Shown here one piece after another: positions 12,772 to 24,138 of a stretch of DNA of 64,000 bases (position 1 is its first letter; each line of letters opens with the position of its first letter). Source of the DNA: Przewalskia tangutica (Eukaryota; Streptophyta; Magnoliopsida; Solanales; Solanaceae); contig CM056733.1 of assembly GCA_029844215.1 (NCBI GenBank), forward strand, positions 47,629,142 through 47,693,141, read 5' to 3'. The notes beneath the pieces were generated by a model. That model was not told the DNA's origin. It saw nothing but the letters and a program-made list of their open reading frames with translations, and searched no databases. The translations under genes were made by a program, and so were the position numbers.

Positions 12772-14019
12772 ATTACGCTGCCGCGACTCATTGACGGGCC
12801 GCCATTCTTGTCAGAAGTTACTCGACGCATCGATAGTGATGCGATTCCACGCATGCCTGCTATTTGTAGTACTGGGTTAAATTCCCGCATTTTTATAAAA
12901 GACATGGTAGTGCTTATGTGTTGTTCGACGGCCGAGATAGTGGTAAGAGATAAACGGCGGTAAACCTCAAGACGCTATACCACCTTCTCCAGGTAAGAGT
13001 ATGTCGGCGGTAAACCCCAAGACGCTATACCACCTTCTCCAGTGGTAAGAGATATGGGTAAACCCCAAGACATTATACCCCTACTTTACCACCTTCTCCA
13101 GGTAAGAGTATATGGTGGTAAACCCCAAGACATTATACCCCGCTTACCACCTTCTCCAGGTAAGAGATAAACGTGGTAAACCTCAAGACATTATACCCCG
13201 CTTACCACCTTCTCCAGTAAGAGTATAAATGAGGGGTAAACCCCCCAGACCTTATACCCCCTGCTTTACCACCTTCTCCAGGTAAGAGTATAACATGGGT
13301 AAACCCCAAGACGTTATACCACCTACTGCTTTCCTACTGCCCGCATGCTTTTAGGACACATGGGACTCGTGTTCATGTATGCCTATTCGTGTTATATTAT
13401 ATCATGGATCACGGCAGAGGCGGGATTCCACGCATGATTGATATTACGAGCGAGACCCATGGTTATATTTTAGAAATGACTTGAGGTACGCGCCCCCGAC
13501 TTGTTATGATCGCTATGTGTCAGGTAATCGTAGTGGCTATCATACATGTCTCCTATTTTGTTTAGATCATATGATTTCATTACGATTTTTCACTTCACAT
13601 ACTTGGTACTTTCTTCGCATCGACTCCTTTGGGGTTGCGCTCACGCCGCAGTTTAGGTACGCTATTTGGTGATCGGCAGTGTAGGACCGCCGTAGTTTTT
13701 GGATAGCTCCTTCGCTCGAGTTTATCTTTTGGTATAAGTTCTTTCAAGATGTGCTTTTGTACGCTTACGGGTACGGCGGCCTTGTCCCGCCATAGTTCAA
13801 GATAACTCTGAGGTATGTATTCATACGTGGATCGACCTATGTACGGTGTAGGTCTTTGTTATGTATATTATATGGCACTTTGTCGGCTTTGCCCTTGCAC
13901 GTACGATTGGTTTTAAAATAAAAATAAAAATAAGGGGTGTTATTTAATTTCCGTAGTTTACTTAGTTGTTAAGGTATGGCGCCTGTGTAGGCACTACCAC
14001 GCCCGGGTTCGGGCGTGAT
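12772..14019 (+). repeat. LTR remnant with minisatellite, unpaired
   Basis: From about 13330 to 14019 this matches the distal third of the other LTRs: GTGTTCATGTAT, CGAGACCCATGG, TTGGTACT, CCGCAGT, and an ending in GGGCGTGATA. The first 170 bp (12772-12940) match nothing I recognise. The tandem array at 12942-13330 lies in the middle. Whether this is the 5' LTR of R3 or debris of another element is unclear; the LTR at 17673 has no such array. Confidence 0.6.
12942..13330. repeat. LTR minisatellite, 50-65-bp unit, seven copies
   Basis: GGTAAGAG begins units at 12942, 12992, 13044, 13101, 13159, 13216 and 13281. Each unit continues with GGTAAACCCCAAGAC, TTATACC and CACCTTCTCCA. Unit length drifts from 50 to 65 bp. 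It is unrelated to the arrays of R2 and R7. Confidence 0.9.
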
Positions 14020-14800
14020 AAAGTTCCTCCGTGAGCTTGTTACTCTTGTGGCCAACAGGCCATTTGAAGAGAGATTTTCCACCGCAGGCGGCGGAGTAGC
14101 ATGGTTCAACCGATGGCCGCTTGTCGGATCTTCGCCTCTTCGTGGTCACGAGCCCCGAGGCGTGGTGTTCATGGACCAGCAGGCCGCGCAGGGTCGTGCG
14201 GGGTCCTGGCCCAGCGTCCTCGATCGCATTTATGCTATGTCCCACCGCCGTGACTGCGAGGCGCCACCGCATGTCACAGTACATTATTCGTTTCATGTCA
14301 TGATGATATGCTTTGATAGATCTAGTTCTACCTTGTCCTATATATCTCCTCATATTGCGGGTAGAATAGTGATAGAGCCCAGTCCATAAAACCTTTTGAG
14401 GCTACGCTAGTAGTGGTTCGCGGTAATGAATGGTATATAAAGCTTGCCAAAGGACTATTTATTTACCGCCGACTCCAGCCGACTTGATGAGCTGGATATG
14501 ACGAACTTTGATGTGATTATTGGTATGGATTCGCTAGCTTCTTGCTATGCCAACGTGGACCGTAGAGAGATCGCACGGTTCCAGCTTCGGGAGCCACATC
14601 GAGCGGAAGGGAATATCGCTGTCGGTGGTAGGTTTATTTCTTACCTCAAGGCTGGTAAGACGGGCGCGGCGGTATATCTACCATATGGTTCGTATTCGAC
14701 ATCGAGGTCGAGATACCGTAACTTCGGCCCGATTGTTAGAGAGTTTCCAGACGATTCCCGCACGATCTCCCGTATCCCTCCCGAAAGCGGAGATTGAGTT
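14020..14800 (+). pseudogene. R3 Gag end and aspartic protease (broken)
   Basis: The retroviral-type aspartic protease matures Gag-Pol inside the particle. The frame at 14318-14389 reads STLSYISPHIAGRIVIEP, the segment around the active-site loop of Ty3/gypsy proteases. The residues just before it read FDRSS, so the catalytic Asp is kept but the following Gly is not. At 14470-14580 the reading LDMTNFDVIIGMDSLASCYA is the second conserved block. Upstream (14020-14230) is a Gly/Arg-rich linker but no zinc knuckle and no gag start, so gag is missing or was deleted. The frame shifts at about 14400 and again near 14650. Confidence 0.85.
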
Positions 14801-15480
14801 TCATCGACACGTCGCCGTAAACTCGACCTATATCTATTCCACCATACAAGATGGCACCGCCGAGTTGAGGGAATTGAAAGACCACCAAGGATTTGGCCGG
14901 AAAAGGCTTTATCGTGCCTAGTGTTTCTCCCGGGAGCGCTTTATTTGTAAAGAAAAGGACGGACGCCGCACATGCTGTTGATTACAAAATGAATAAGGTA
15001 ACTATCAAGAATGTATACCCTCCCGTGATTGATGATTTGTTTGACCAGCAGGGTGCGAGGTGTTTCTCCAAGATAGACATGCACCGTTATCATCAAAGTA
15101 GTTAGAGATAAGACATCCCAAAGATCGCATTCAGACCCTGATGGGCACCATGAGTTCGTGGTGATGTCTTTCGGTCGACCAACGCCCCAAAGCAGATTCA
15201 TGGATTTGATGAACTGTGTTCAAGCCATTCTCGATATGTTCGTTATAGTATTCATTGATGATAGTTTATTCGCACGCAGCAGAACATGCGCATCATTCGC
15301 GGCGGTATCGAGTCCTCCGACCGCAACAGATGCCAAGTTCTCAAATACGAAGTTTTGGCTGGCTTCAGGCTTTTTAGTGGCATGTTATCGGAGCCGAGGT
15401 ATTCGTTGATACAAAGAATGATCGAGGCGCTTAAGACTTGGCCTACACCCACTACACCGACGGAGGTGCGCAGCTTTTTG
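14801..15480 (+). pseudogene. R3 reverse transcriptase (broken)
   Basis: The reverse transcriptase copies element RNA into cDNA. Landmarks in changing frames are: a TAELRELK stretch at about 14855, PSVSPGSALFVKK at 14915-14960, NKVTIKNVYPPVIDDLFDQQG at 14989-15055 and FSKIDMH at about 15063. The catalytic box appears as VFIDD (15247-15263), and the two aspartates are intact. Several frameshifts and stops separate these blocks and part of the palm is compressed, so the enzyme cannot be made. The order after protease and before RNase H is the usual Ty3/gypsy order. Confidence 0.9.
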
Positions 15481-16010
15481 GGCCTTGCGGGTTATTATCG
15501 GAGATTTGTGGAAAAGTTTGCTTCCATTTCAGCACCATTGACTAGCCGACCCGTATGCACGCATGTTCGTGGACTGATGATCGCGAGGAAAGCTTTCGCC
15601 ATCAAGGTGAAATCGACGATCGCCTCAGCTTCTTACTCTTCCGCAGGTTTAGACGATACGTGGTTTATCGCGACGCGTAGGTGTCTGAGTTAAAGCGCGC
15701 CGATGCAAAGACAAAGTTATAGCTTACGCATCTCGACAGCTCAGGAAGCATGAGAAGAACTACCTCACGCATGACTTAGAGTTGGTAGCAGTGATTCATG
15801 CCTTGAAAATCTGGAGACATTATTTATATGGAGTTCATGTGGATATTTACACAGACCACAAGAGCCTCCAAAGATATCTTCACCGCAGGAGTCGAACTCA
15901 TGCGCAGACGCGGGTTAGAGCTACTTTAAGCGATTATGATGTCGATATCATATACCACCCAGCAAGGCCAATGTAGGCAGATGCCCTTAGTCGCAGATCG
16001 ACGGGTAGTC
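15481..16010 (+). pseudogene. R3 RNase H (broken)
   Basis: RNase H degrades the RNA strand of the hybrid. The connection region reads FLGLAGYYRRFVEKFASIS at 15474-15531. The RNase H core follows: RKHEKNY and DLELVAVIHALKIWRHYLYG at about 15746-15835, then DIYTDHKSLQ at 15843-15872. This keeps the Glu of the DLE block and the Asp of YTD. SDYDVDIIYHPA and ADALSRRSTG near 15930-16010 close the domain. One stop and several frame changes interrupt it. Confidence 0.9.
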
Positions 16011-17510
16011 CGTCAGCGTGCAGCCGTATAGTGCGGCACGGTCCGCGAAGTTACATCAGCGAGCCTCGGGGTTCATTGGCTGGTTCGATAGTAGCTGGGT
16101 TCGGTTCGAGAGGTTGCCGAAGTCTTCCATCGCCAAGCGAGGTGAAGAGGCGATGATGAGGATCCGACATGGTACGGGACGTAGATACGACTTTCGGGAG
16201 GAGAAGAATCTATTTGAGGTAGCACTGGGGTGCTAAGATTTAAGGGGCGCATGTTACGTACCGATGAGCAGACTTCGCCGCCAGATTCGGGAGGCATACA
16301 AAGGCTCATTACTCTATTCATCCGGGTCGACTAAGATGTACTCATGACCTCGTGTGTATATATCGTGGACGGCTCAAGAGGACGCCATGGAGTTTGTGGC
16401 GCAGTTGTCCGAATTGTCGCCAGGTCATGAGCACCGTGGCCCGCGGGTTGTTGCAGCGATAGAGATTCGGCACGAAGTGGGAGGCATCAATATGGACTTT
16501 ATTACGTGGTTACCTCACACTCGTGAGGAAGCATGATTCCATCTGGGTTATTGTCGACAGGCTGACGAAATCAGCCCACTTTCTTCCAGTCAGGACGACT
16601 TTTTTGACCGAGGATTATGCTAGATTGTATATCCGAGAGATTGTGAGACTGCACGGAGTGCCTATATCGATCATTTCAGGCAGGGGAGCCCATTTCACGA
16701 CTAACTTCTGGAGGTCTTTCCAGAAGGGATTAGGGACACAGGTGAGTCTCAAGATCGCTGCTTCATCCTCGTGACCGACGGATAGGCCGAGCGAATATCC
16801 GCACGCTGAGGATACGTTACGCCCGGTTATTTATTTCAGGTAGCCGAGGATCATCTACCTCAGGATTTTTGCGCATAACAACAAGAACCATTCTCGTATC
16901 CAGATGACGCCTTATGAGGCCTTGTATGGGAGGAAGTGCAAGTCACCGATAGGCTGGTTTGAGGTGGGAGAAGTTCAGTTGGGCCGCACTTGATTCAAAG
17001 AAGCGCGGATAAGTGGCTTATACATAAGCGATTATTGTCAGCCTGCAGTCGCATGTGTCGATGCAGATCATCGGCGCGACATTTGGAGTTCGAGGTAGAT
17101 GATTGGTCTTCCTCAAGGTATCACCCATGGCGGCGGATGAGATTTGGGAAGAAGGGAAACTTAGCCCAAGGTACATCGGGCCTTACCAGATTGTCCGGGG
17201 TAGGCAAGGTCGCCATGAGTTGATCTGGCCGTCCGATCCGAGGCAAGACATCCAGCTTTTTCATGTGTCTATGTTATAAAGTGTATCGAGATCCATCTGT
17301 AGTGCACCGATTTGTGATGCCCACGCGATGCAGGGGTTATCATACGGCGAGAGTCCCATAGCGATACTGATTGTCAAAGTTAGGCGACTACGACAAAGGA
17401 CGGGCTTACGCCAAGGTCTTATGAGGAACGAGAACATGGAAGAAATGACATGGGAAGCAGAGGAGGACATGACGGGCAAGATCCTCACTGTTCTCTACAC
17501 CTCCGTGTAA
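16011..17510 (+). pseudogene. R3 integrase with GPY/F module and chromodomain-like tail
   Basis: Integrase inserts the cDNA. The zinc-binding end is degraded around 16290-16440. The core follows as MDFITWLPHTRE (16492-16530) and VDRLTKSAHFLPVRTTFLTE (16550-16610). The second catalytic Asp is replaced: the text reads IISGRGAHFTTN where the family has SDRG. PYEALYGRKC lies at about 16910-16945 and the GPY/F module (RYIGPYQIV) near 17170-17200. The C-terminal block VPIAIL...VRRLR (17355-17400) and MEEMTWEAEEDM (17435-17475) resemble the chromodomain end of plant chromoviruses. Frameshifts are common. The terminal Trp-rich part is clearer here than in any other copy. Confidence 0.88.
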
Positions 17511-17672
17511 CCCACTTTCCCGCTTATTAGTTTTAATTTGGCATATATTCTTAAGTATTGTCAGGCTACGAAGCGCCCTTATTTGCAAGAAGAATAGTTA
17601 AGAGGGTCTATGTCGATATTATGATTCGAGTAAGTTTGTAGGAACATTCGGACGAATGTTTCATGGGGAGAA
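17511..17672 (+). other. R3 3' untranslated tail, near-palindrome and polypurine tract
   Basis: This stretch has no coding potential. The inverted repeat GAACATTCGGACGAATGTTT lies at 17642-17661 and the purine run ATGGGGAGAA just before 17673, where the LTR starts. Confidence 0.8.
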
Positions 17673-20145
17673 TGTTACACCCCGTAATTCAGTCATGCTT
17701 TTGAGAACGCATTTAAAGGAATCGAGACTTAAATTTTAGAACGACGGGTTGACGAAATGTTTCGACGTTTTTAGTCAACTTCTGGCGCTTTAGCAGACTT
17801 GTGAAGTTTGACTGCAGGAAGTGCTGCACAATTTTCCGTAGAATCTTGTATCTAGAAATGTTCTACAGAGTGGTCTAGACATTGATAGACTTGGATAACC
17901 GTTATAGGTTGAAGTACTGCGAGTAGCATGATCTACTTAGAAAGCGGACAAGACTAGCCGTAATAGCGCGAGCGCTTTGCTAATAGCTGATAATCGTCGC
18001 GAGGTATGTGATTCTTCCTATACTCGAGCATGATATTTTAAAATATATAGTACCAGTAGACGACGTGTGTTAATCGAATAATAATTACGGCAATGTCTTT
18101 TGACTTAAGCCCGACAATAATAATTACTGCAATGTCTTTGACTTAAGCCCTAATAATCTTCAAGTATTTCAAAAGCACGAATCATTTTTTAATGTAAGAG
18201 TAATACTTGTTTTAAAAGCTAAGAGTTATACTAGCTTTACGGGAAGTTAGGTATAACGGCTTAAGAGAGATAAAAGGAATGGTTTAATCGATTTTAGAAG
18301 TTAAGAGACTTGATCTTAAAAGATAAGAGACTTGACTTAATTATATTAATGTGAATTTTGTTAAAAGTGTGAAACCTCATTCATGAGTAATGAGTATTTT
18401 GGTTTTCAAAAGGAATGATGTTTTACCGATTTCGAAATCGTAATAAATGTCGAACAAACCACAAAGCGCTTAATAAAGTGGAAATGTATTGACTAATAAA
18501 GAATTATTAACAACCAAGAGAAACCTCCATCCGCATGTGTTTAAGACGACAAAATGATATTACATTTCCTAGATCACGGTCGCTTTAATAAGATTGTTAT
18601 AAACAAGAATAACCTACTCACGATCGTATATATGTTTCTCAAATTGCTTTCAAAGAGAATTATATCATTAAGTGATTAATACTATGAAGTACTAAACCTA
18701 CGAAATGAGAAACTCGAGTAATTGAAATTAGGCAAACTTGAACGCTTGGAAAAGAATGTTGTTACTTGATTTTACAAAGAGTAGTGTTTTGAATTACTTC
18801 AAAAGATAGTCACTCTATTTTTATACTACGTATCAGGTGACTTTTGAGAAAGAAGCAGATCTTTTAAAGAGTTAATATACGGTACTTTGGGGATAAAAAC
18901 CCGATCTGTTAATCATATAGAGAAAGTACCTGTGAATAACTTGATCAGGTTGGTTCGTGATAGCCTTGTAATACTTTCTTGTTGATTTGATAAGTAAATA
19001 TGCTAGGATGCTACGGTGTTAGTATCTCGCGATGTTTGTGTAAAGCGGTTTTCCTCGATCGCGCTTAAGTTGTTTAACGATCACGTTATGTCAGTATTGT
19101 ACCACTCACCTTGACATGATCCCGGTTGCCGCCTCCGCTGGGTAGACTCAGCGGTCCGGGGACCATGGTTCGAGAATACCTCACGCGTGTCCCGGACCTA
19201 TACTGATCTACGAGTTCCGTTAGCGCGCGCCTTTACGGTCATACGGCCCATGGGCCACGCGGATCGCGAGTCCAGCGGACGCCGGAGAGCTACCGACGCG
19301 AGGAATACCTCACGCGGTCCTACGAGGTTGGCCTACGCGAGTCGCGGAAGTTCCAGGCTAGACGCGCACATTTGATACCGCGCGCAGGCGAAGCTTCGAT
19401 CACGCGCGGTTCAGACAGATCTCATGATACGCTTTATGACCTTTGTTAGTATCGCTGGTGTTAGTAGCTCCGCCATGCCTTCGCATTTACCCCGCATGCT
19501 TTATTATGACACGTGGGACCGTGTTCATGTATTCCTCGTGCTTGATATCATAGATTGCCAGTTGAGAAGGCGTATTCCACGCATGATTGATGCATGGGCG
19601 CGAGACCCATAGTGATATTTCGAGTGATGACTTTGATGGCGCGAGTCCTCGACTTGACTTGATCGCTTATTTATCAGAATCGTAGTTTGGTTATCATACA
19701 TGTCTCCTGCTTTATATAGACTACTATGATTTCATTTACGATTTTTTTCGCCACATACTTGGTACCAGATCGACTCCTTCGGCCGCTCATGCCGCATTTA
19801 GAGGTACACCGTTGTCGATCCTCGCCTTAGGATCGCAGTCAGCGCTGGGAAGCTCCATTTCTCCGAGGCTTATTCGCATAGTCCTCGTTGTTGTAGGTGC
19901 TACATTCAGGGTACGACGGCCCCGCCCCGCTGTTGTCATATCATTCTTGAGGTCTGTAGTACCGCCAGGCGAGTTGTAAAAGCGGATGTAATCGCTCGCA
20001 TTTAAGTTTTATATATACGTGCCAAAGGAAGTTTTCTCGACATCGCTTTACACTTCGATATTCCATGTCTTATTTTACGTTCACTGACACTGACGATGTC
20101 TACTGGTGCCCGGTAAGGCACCAATACGACCCGTTCGGTCTCGAC
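17673..20145 (+). repeat. LTR1: shared chimeric LTR (R3 3' side, R4 5' side)
   Basis: It starts TGTTACACCCCGTA after the R3 polypurine tract and ends TCTCGACA directly before an R4 PBS. It therefore serves as both a 3' and a 5' LTR. The first 120-130 bp are unlike the starts of other LTRs. From about 17798 onward it follows LTR2 (32757 to its end) closely, so roughly 1 kb including the TATA region is missing. A doubled motif with TTTTGACTTAAGCC lies at 18090-18155. Confidence 0.8.
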
Positions 20146-20150
20146 AAAAG

Positions 20151-20163
20151 TGGTATCGTGAGC
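20151..20163 (+). other. R4 primer-binding site (first unit)
   Basis: TGGTATCGTGAGC follows the LTR end by five bases. The core TGGTATC matches the plant initiator-Met type. Confidence 0.85.
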
Positions 20164-20352
20164 AATTAATCCTCTGGAAAGTGTCTACTGCATCGTATCT
20201 AGTAGAGTCTCGATTATCTGCAGTGTCGCACCACACCAATAATCGTGAGGCTATAAGATATTTAGGATTGGTTTCATTCTTCTCACTCGAGATCGCGCCT
20301 TAGAGTCATGTTATAAGTCGGGCCCTCTAACGTATTTCTTTCCCTTACCGCT

Positions 20353-20547
20353 ATGCCTCCGCAGGCAACCCGCCCGTATGGGCAAGGCAATGGCGGAGTC
20401 GCGAGTAGACCACGTAGGTTACTAGGCACAGCCCAATCATCACCGTGGTGTTTCATTCGTGAGTTCTCACGCCACCAAATTTCAAAGCAGAGTTTAGCAC
20501 AACGCAAGCAGCGCTCATCGCGACTATGATAGTCAACCTTCGCCCAA
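20353..20547 (+). pseudogene. R4 gag, 5' piece before the R5 insertion
   Basis: The start ATGCCTCCGCAGGCAACCC matches the gag starts at 24139, 35306 and 45636, and lies about 190 bp after the PBS. The reading breaks within about 30 codons. The piece stops at CCTTCGCCCAA, where R5 begins. The continuation (CCACGACCGAACAG) is found at 29866. An intact copy of the join is visible at about 35503-35520, which shows that the two pieces belong together. Confidence 0.85.
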
Positions 20548-20967
20548 TCGTTATACCCCGTATTTGCAGTATGTACGTAAGGACGCACGAGAAAATTTGA
20601 AACTTTTAATTAGGCTTCGCCGATTTAACTTTGTTCACAACACCCGTTAGAGTCGCTTTCGACTAAACGCTTTCACGCTTCGTAGGAAAATTCGCTATAT
20701 CATTTCTAATTTTTGCGGATTTTTCCGAGAGACTAAACATTTTGGATCAACGAGGGTGACGTGTCACCCTCACATCGAAGCAAGTGGACTGCACCAAAGG
20801 GAATCGCTGGGCACGCTTGGCATTTTTGTTGCCTAAAACATTTGGTCAATGTTTGGTAGATATTTGCGTGGTTGATGACCAAGTGGGACCCACACAACAC
20901 ATGGCTTAATCTACACCTTACACTTGCCTAACACTTGAAGAATCTGCCATTGGTCGCCATTTCGACC

Positions 20968-20975
20968 TATAAATA
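20968..20975 (+). promoter_or_regulatory. R5 5' LTR TATA box
   Basis: TATAAATA about 420 bp into the LTR, identical in its setting (GACCTATAAATACCCC) to the copy at 26912. It is the likely start region for R5 RNA. Confidence 0.75.
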
Positions 20976-21965
20976 CCCCCTTTTGTTGATGAAATTCTTC
21001 ATCCAAAAATCATTTCTAAGTGTCAAAATCCTCCTCTCTTTGTAGTGTTCTCGCCCAACACCATCCCCTCCCCTGGCCGAGAGCCCTCCCTCCTAGTAGT
21101 GTGGCCGGGTACTCCCCAGCCTAGTTGTCTCGTATAAAACACCCCCTCTGTAGAAATACTCTCAAAAGTATTGTTATAATGCCCAAATTACCTTAGCCAT
21201 ATACCTTGTAGTATTCTAAGGTTATACCTTTACAAAAAGCCCAATATACTATTATACTTCCCACCACAAAACCGAACCCTAAGTAAATCTTCACCCGTAG
21301 TTGAAGTTATAAGTGGCTGGTTAGAACTTCTAAGGGTTGTTTGAGCTGGCCTGAGCGCACTGAGTAGAGCTAAACCTGCTCTGATCGACATTTAAACTCG
21401 GATAATTATGGGCTTATCGAGGTAAATATCTTGTCCTCTATTGTAATCGAGATTACATGATTGTTAGACTATATAGTTGAAGTATACTATATATAGAACT
21501 GAACGCTGTTGTCGGCAATGTCTTTTGACTTAAGCCCAATAATAAGAAACCTTTTCAAAGAAGAGTATCGAATCAGATTTTCATGTGATCAGACATAAGA
21601 GACTTGTGTAGCTTTTCTCGCGAGGTAGAATTGTGCACGCCCGATTAAACGATAACTTCCCGGTTGGCTTCGTAGCCGCCTGCTAGAGTGAGGAGATTTA
21701 CGCTGTCATGGGGAGGTGCCACGAATTTTCTCGAATGTTCTACGGCGGATCTAAATGTTAATGTCACTGTGGCCTTATAGTCAAGTACTACGTATGGCGC
21801 GATCTACTCGCTTACGAGAGCCACACTGGAAGTACTTGAGCGCTTTGCTATTAGTCGATACTGCCGCGAGGTATGTAAACCTCTTCCTATCTCTTCTAGC
21901 ATGATACGTGTGAACTATGTAGTACCTGCAGACGCATACGTGCAAATGTATTTGATTGTTTAAAA

Positions 21966-22011
21966 CATAAAGTGTTATAACGCTTACGGGAAGTCGTTAT
22001 AACACTTTACG
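21966..22011. repeat. Conserved LTR stem-loop (R5)
   Basis: The arms CATAAAGTGTTATAAC and GTTATAACACTTTACG are complementary apart from one base. A second, diverged unit of the same design lies at 22151-22196 (CTTAAGAGTTATA ... TATAACGCTTAAG). Confidence 0.75.
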
Positions 22012-23944
22012 TTGGTAAGAAATACTGTGGTTTTTAAAAGGTAAATCGATTTGAACTATAATCGCTTGTTATGTGTTAATAAAGAACTTGAAGTATTTCA
22101 AAAGATTTCAATCATTTTGAAAGGTTAAGTAATACTTGGTTTTTTGAAAACTTAAGAGTTATATTAGCTTTATGGAAAGTTAGGTATAACGCTTAAGAAT
22201 GTTTTATCGATTTCGAAATCGTAACGTATCGACAAACCATCGCAAATGCTAATAAAAGGAAATGTTTTGACGCATTTAGTATTATTAAAATCAAGAGAAA
22301 CTTCCATCCGCATGTGTTAAGATTAGACAAAATGATATTTCCTAGATCATGGTCAGAATAAGATTGTTATAAACAAGAATATCCTACTCACATATAAGGC
22401 TTATGTTTATCGATGGTTTAAAAGAGAATTATATTCTTAAACGGGTAAGACTATGAACTACTTAAACCTTTCTAAAATAAGAAACGTGAACATTTGAAAT
22501 TAGGCAAACTCGACGCTTGATAATAATGTTACTGATTGTACAAAGATAAGTGTTTTGATTTACTTCAAAGGATAATCACTCTTTTCATATATCATGGTAT
22601 CATGTGACTTTTGTGAAAGTAACGATCTTTTAAAAAGTTAATGTATGGAGTACTTGGGATAGCAACCCAACATGTTGACTTATAGTAAAGCACCTCGCGG
22701 TATAACTCGATTGCTGTTTGTGATAGCCTTGTAATACCTTCGTGTTAATCGATAAGTAATCATATTAGGACGCTACGCGTGTTAGTATTCTCGTGATGCT
22801 TGTGTAAAAGCGGTTTTTCCTCGATTGTGCTTACGCTGGTTAAACGATAAACCGTTATGTTGGTATTATACCACTCACCGTGTTTCCGGGTTAAGCCGCC
22901 TCCGACGCGGGTAGACTCAAAGGTCCGGGACCATGATTCGAGAATACCTCACGCGGTCCCGGGCCTATGCGCGAGCTACGAGTTCCGGTGTTGCATGCGC
23001 CTTTATGGTCACGCGGTCTACGTAGCCACGCGATCGCGAGTCCGTGACGACGCCGGAGTAATGCACCGACGCTGGTTATACCTCACGCGCCTACGAGATT
23101 GGCCTACGCGAGTCAGCGGAGTTCCAGACTAGACGCGCACATTTGATATTGCGGGCGAGCACCACCTTTGATCATGCGACGGTTCAGACAGATATCATGA
23201 TACGCTTTATGACCTTGTTAGTACCGCTGGTGTTAGTAGCTCGGCCATGCCTTCGCATTTACCCCGCATCGCTTTATTTGGACACGCGGACCCGCTGTTC
23301 ATGTGTATTCCTCGTGTTTTCTATCATCGATCGCCGGCAATGGCGAAGGTATTCCGCGCATGATTGATGCGCGGGCGCGAGACCCATGTTTATATTCGAG
23401 TGACGACTGAGGGCGCGAGTCCCCGACTGATATGACCGCTATTTATCAGGAATCGTAGTTTGGTTATCATACATGTCTCCCGCTTATATAGACTACTATG
23501 ATTTCATTTACGCATTTTCGCCACATACTCGCACTGCAGATCGACCTCCTTCGGGCCGCGCTCATGCCGCAGTAAAGGTACACCGCCGCCGATCCTCGCC
23601 TAGTGGTCACAGTCAGCCGCTTGAAGCTCCGTTTCTCCGAGGCTTATTCGCATAGTCCCCGTTGCAGAGGTGCTACATTCGTGGTACGACGGCCCCGCCC
23701 CGCTGCTGTTGTCATATCATTCGTAGAGGTCTCAGAGTACCGCTGGGCGTGGTTGTAAAGAAAGGATTAAACTGCTCATTTTGAAAGAGTTGTTATTATT
23801 ATTTACGCCAAAGGCAACTTTCTTCGATATCCGTGTCTCAATTTATACCGATTCATATCTTGTTATTTTATATTCACGACACTGATGTATGACTACCGGG
23901 TGCCCGTAAGGCACTACCACGCCCCTAACGGGTCGTGACAAAAG

Positions 23945-23957
23945 TGGTATCGTAGTA
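23945..23957 (+). other. R5 primer-binding site
   Basis: TGGTATCGTAGTA, four bases after the LTR end. The first eight bases match the other PBS copies. Confidence 0.85.
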
Positions 23958-24138
23958 GTTAATCCTCTGAAAGTGTCTACGCATCGCATCCGAGAGTCTT
24001 GATTATCTAGCAGTTGCGCACTACATCAATAATCGTGAGGCTATAGGATATTTTGATTGGTTTCTATTTCTTCTCACTCGAGATCGCGCCTTAGAGCCGC
24101 TATAAGTCGACCTCTAACGATTTCTTTCCCTTACCGCT

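Larger units (their letters stand above)
20548..23940 (+). repeat. R5 5' LTR
   Basis: It starts (T)CGTTATACCCC and ends GGTCGTGACA. It is collinear with 26495-29864 throughout, including the TATA box, the run TATACTATATATAG, two stem-loops (21966-22011 and 22151-22196) and the distal CGAGACCCATG block. No minisatellite is present. Confidence 0.92.

Noticed and set aside
12942..13330. Possible CRISPR array or palindromic repeat system.
   Set aside because: The units are tandem without unique spacers, there are no cas-like genes, and the surroundings are plant retrotransposons.
14020..17510. An endogenous pararetrovirus (Caulimoviridae) as source of the RT tract.
   Set aside because: An integrase core follows RNase H, the order is protease-RT-RNase H-integrase, and LTR, PBS and polypurine tract are present. 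All of this fits Ty3/gypsy elements and not pararetroviruses.
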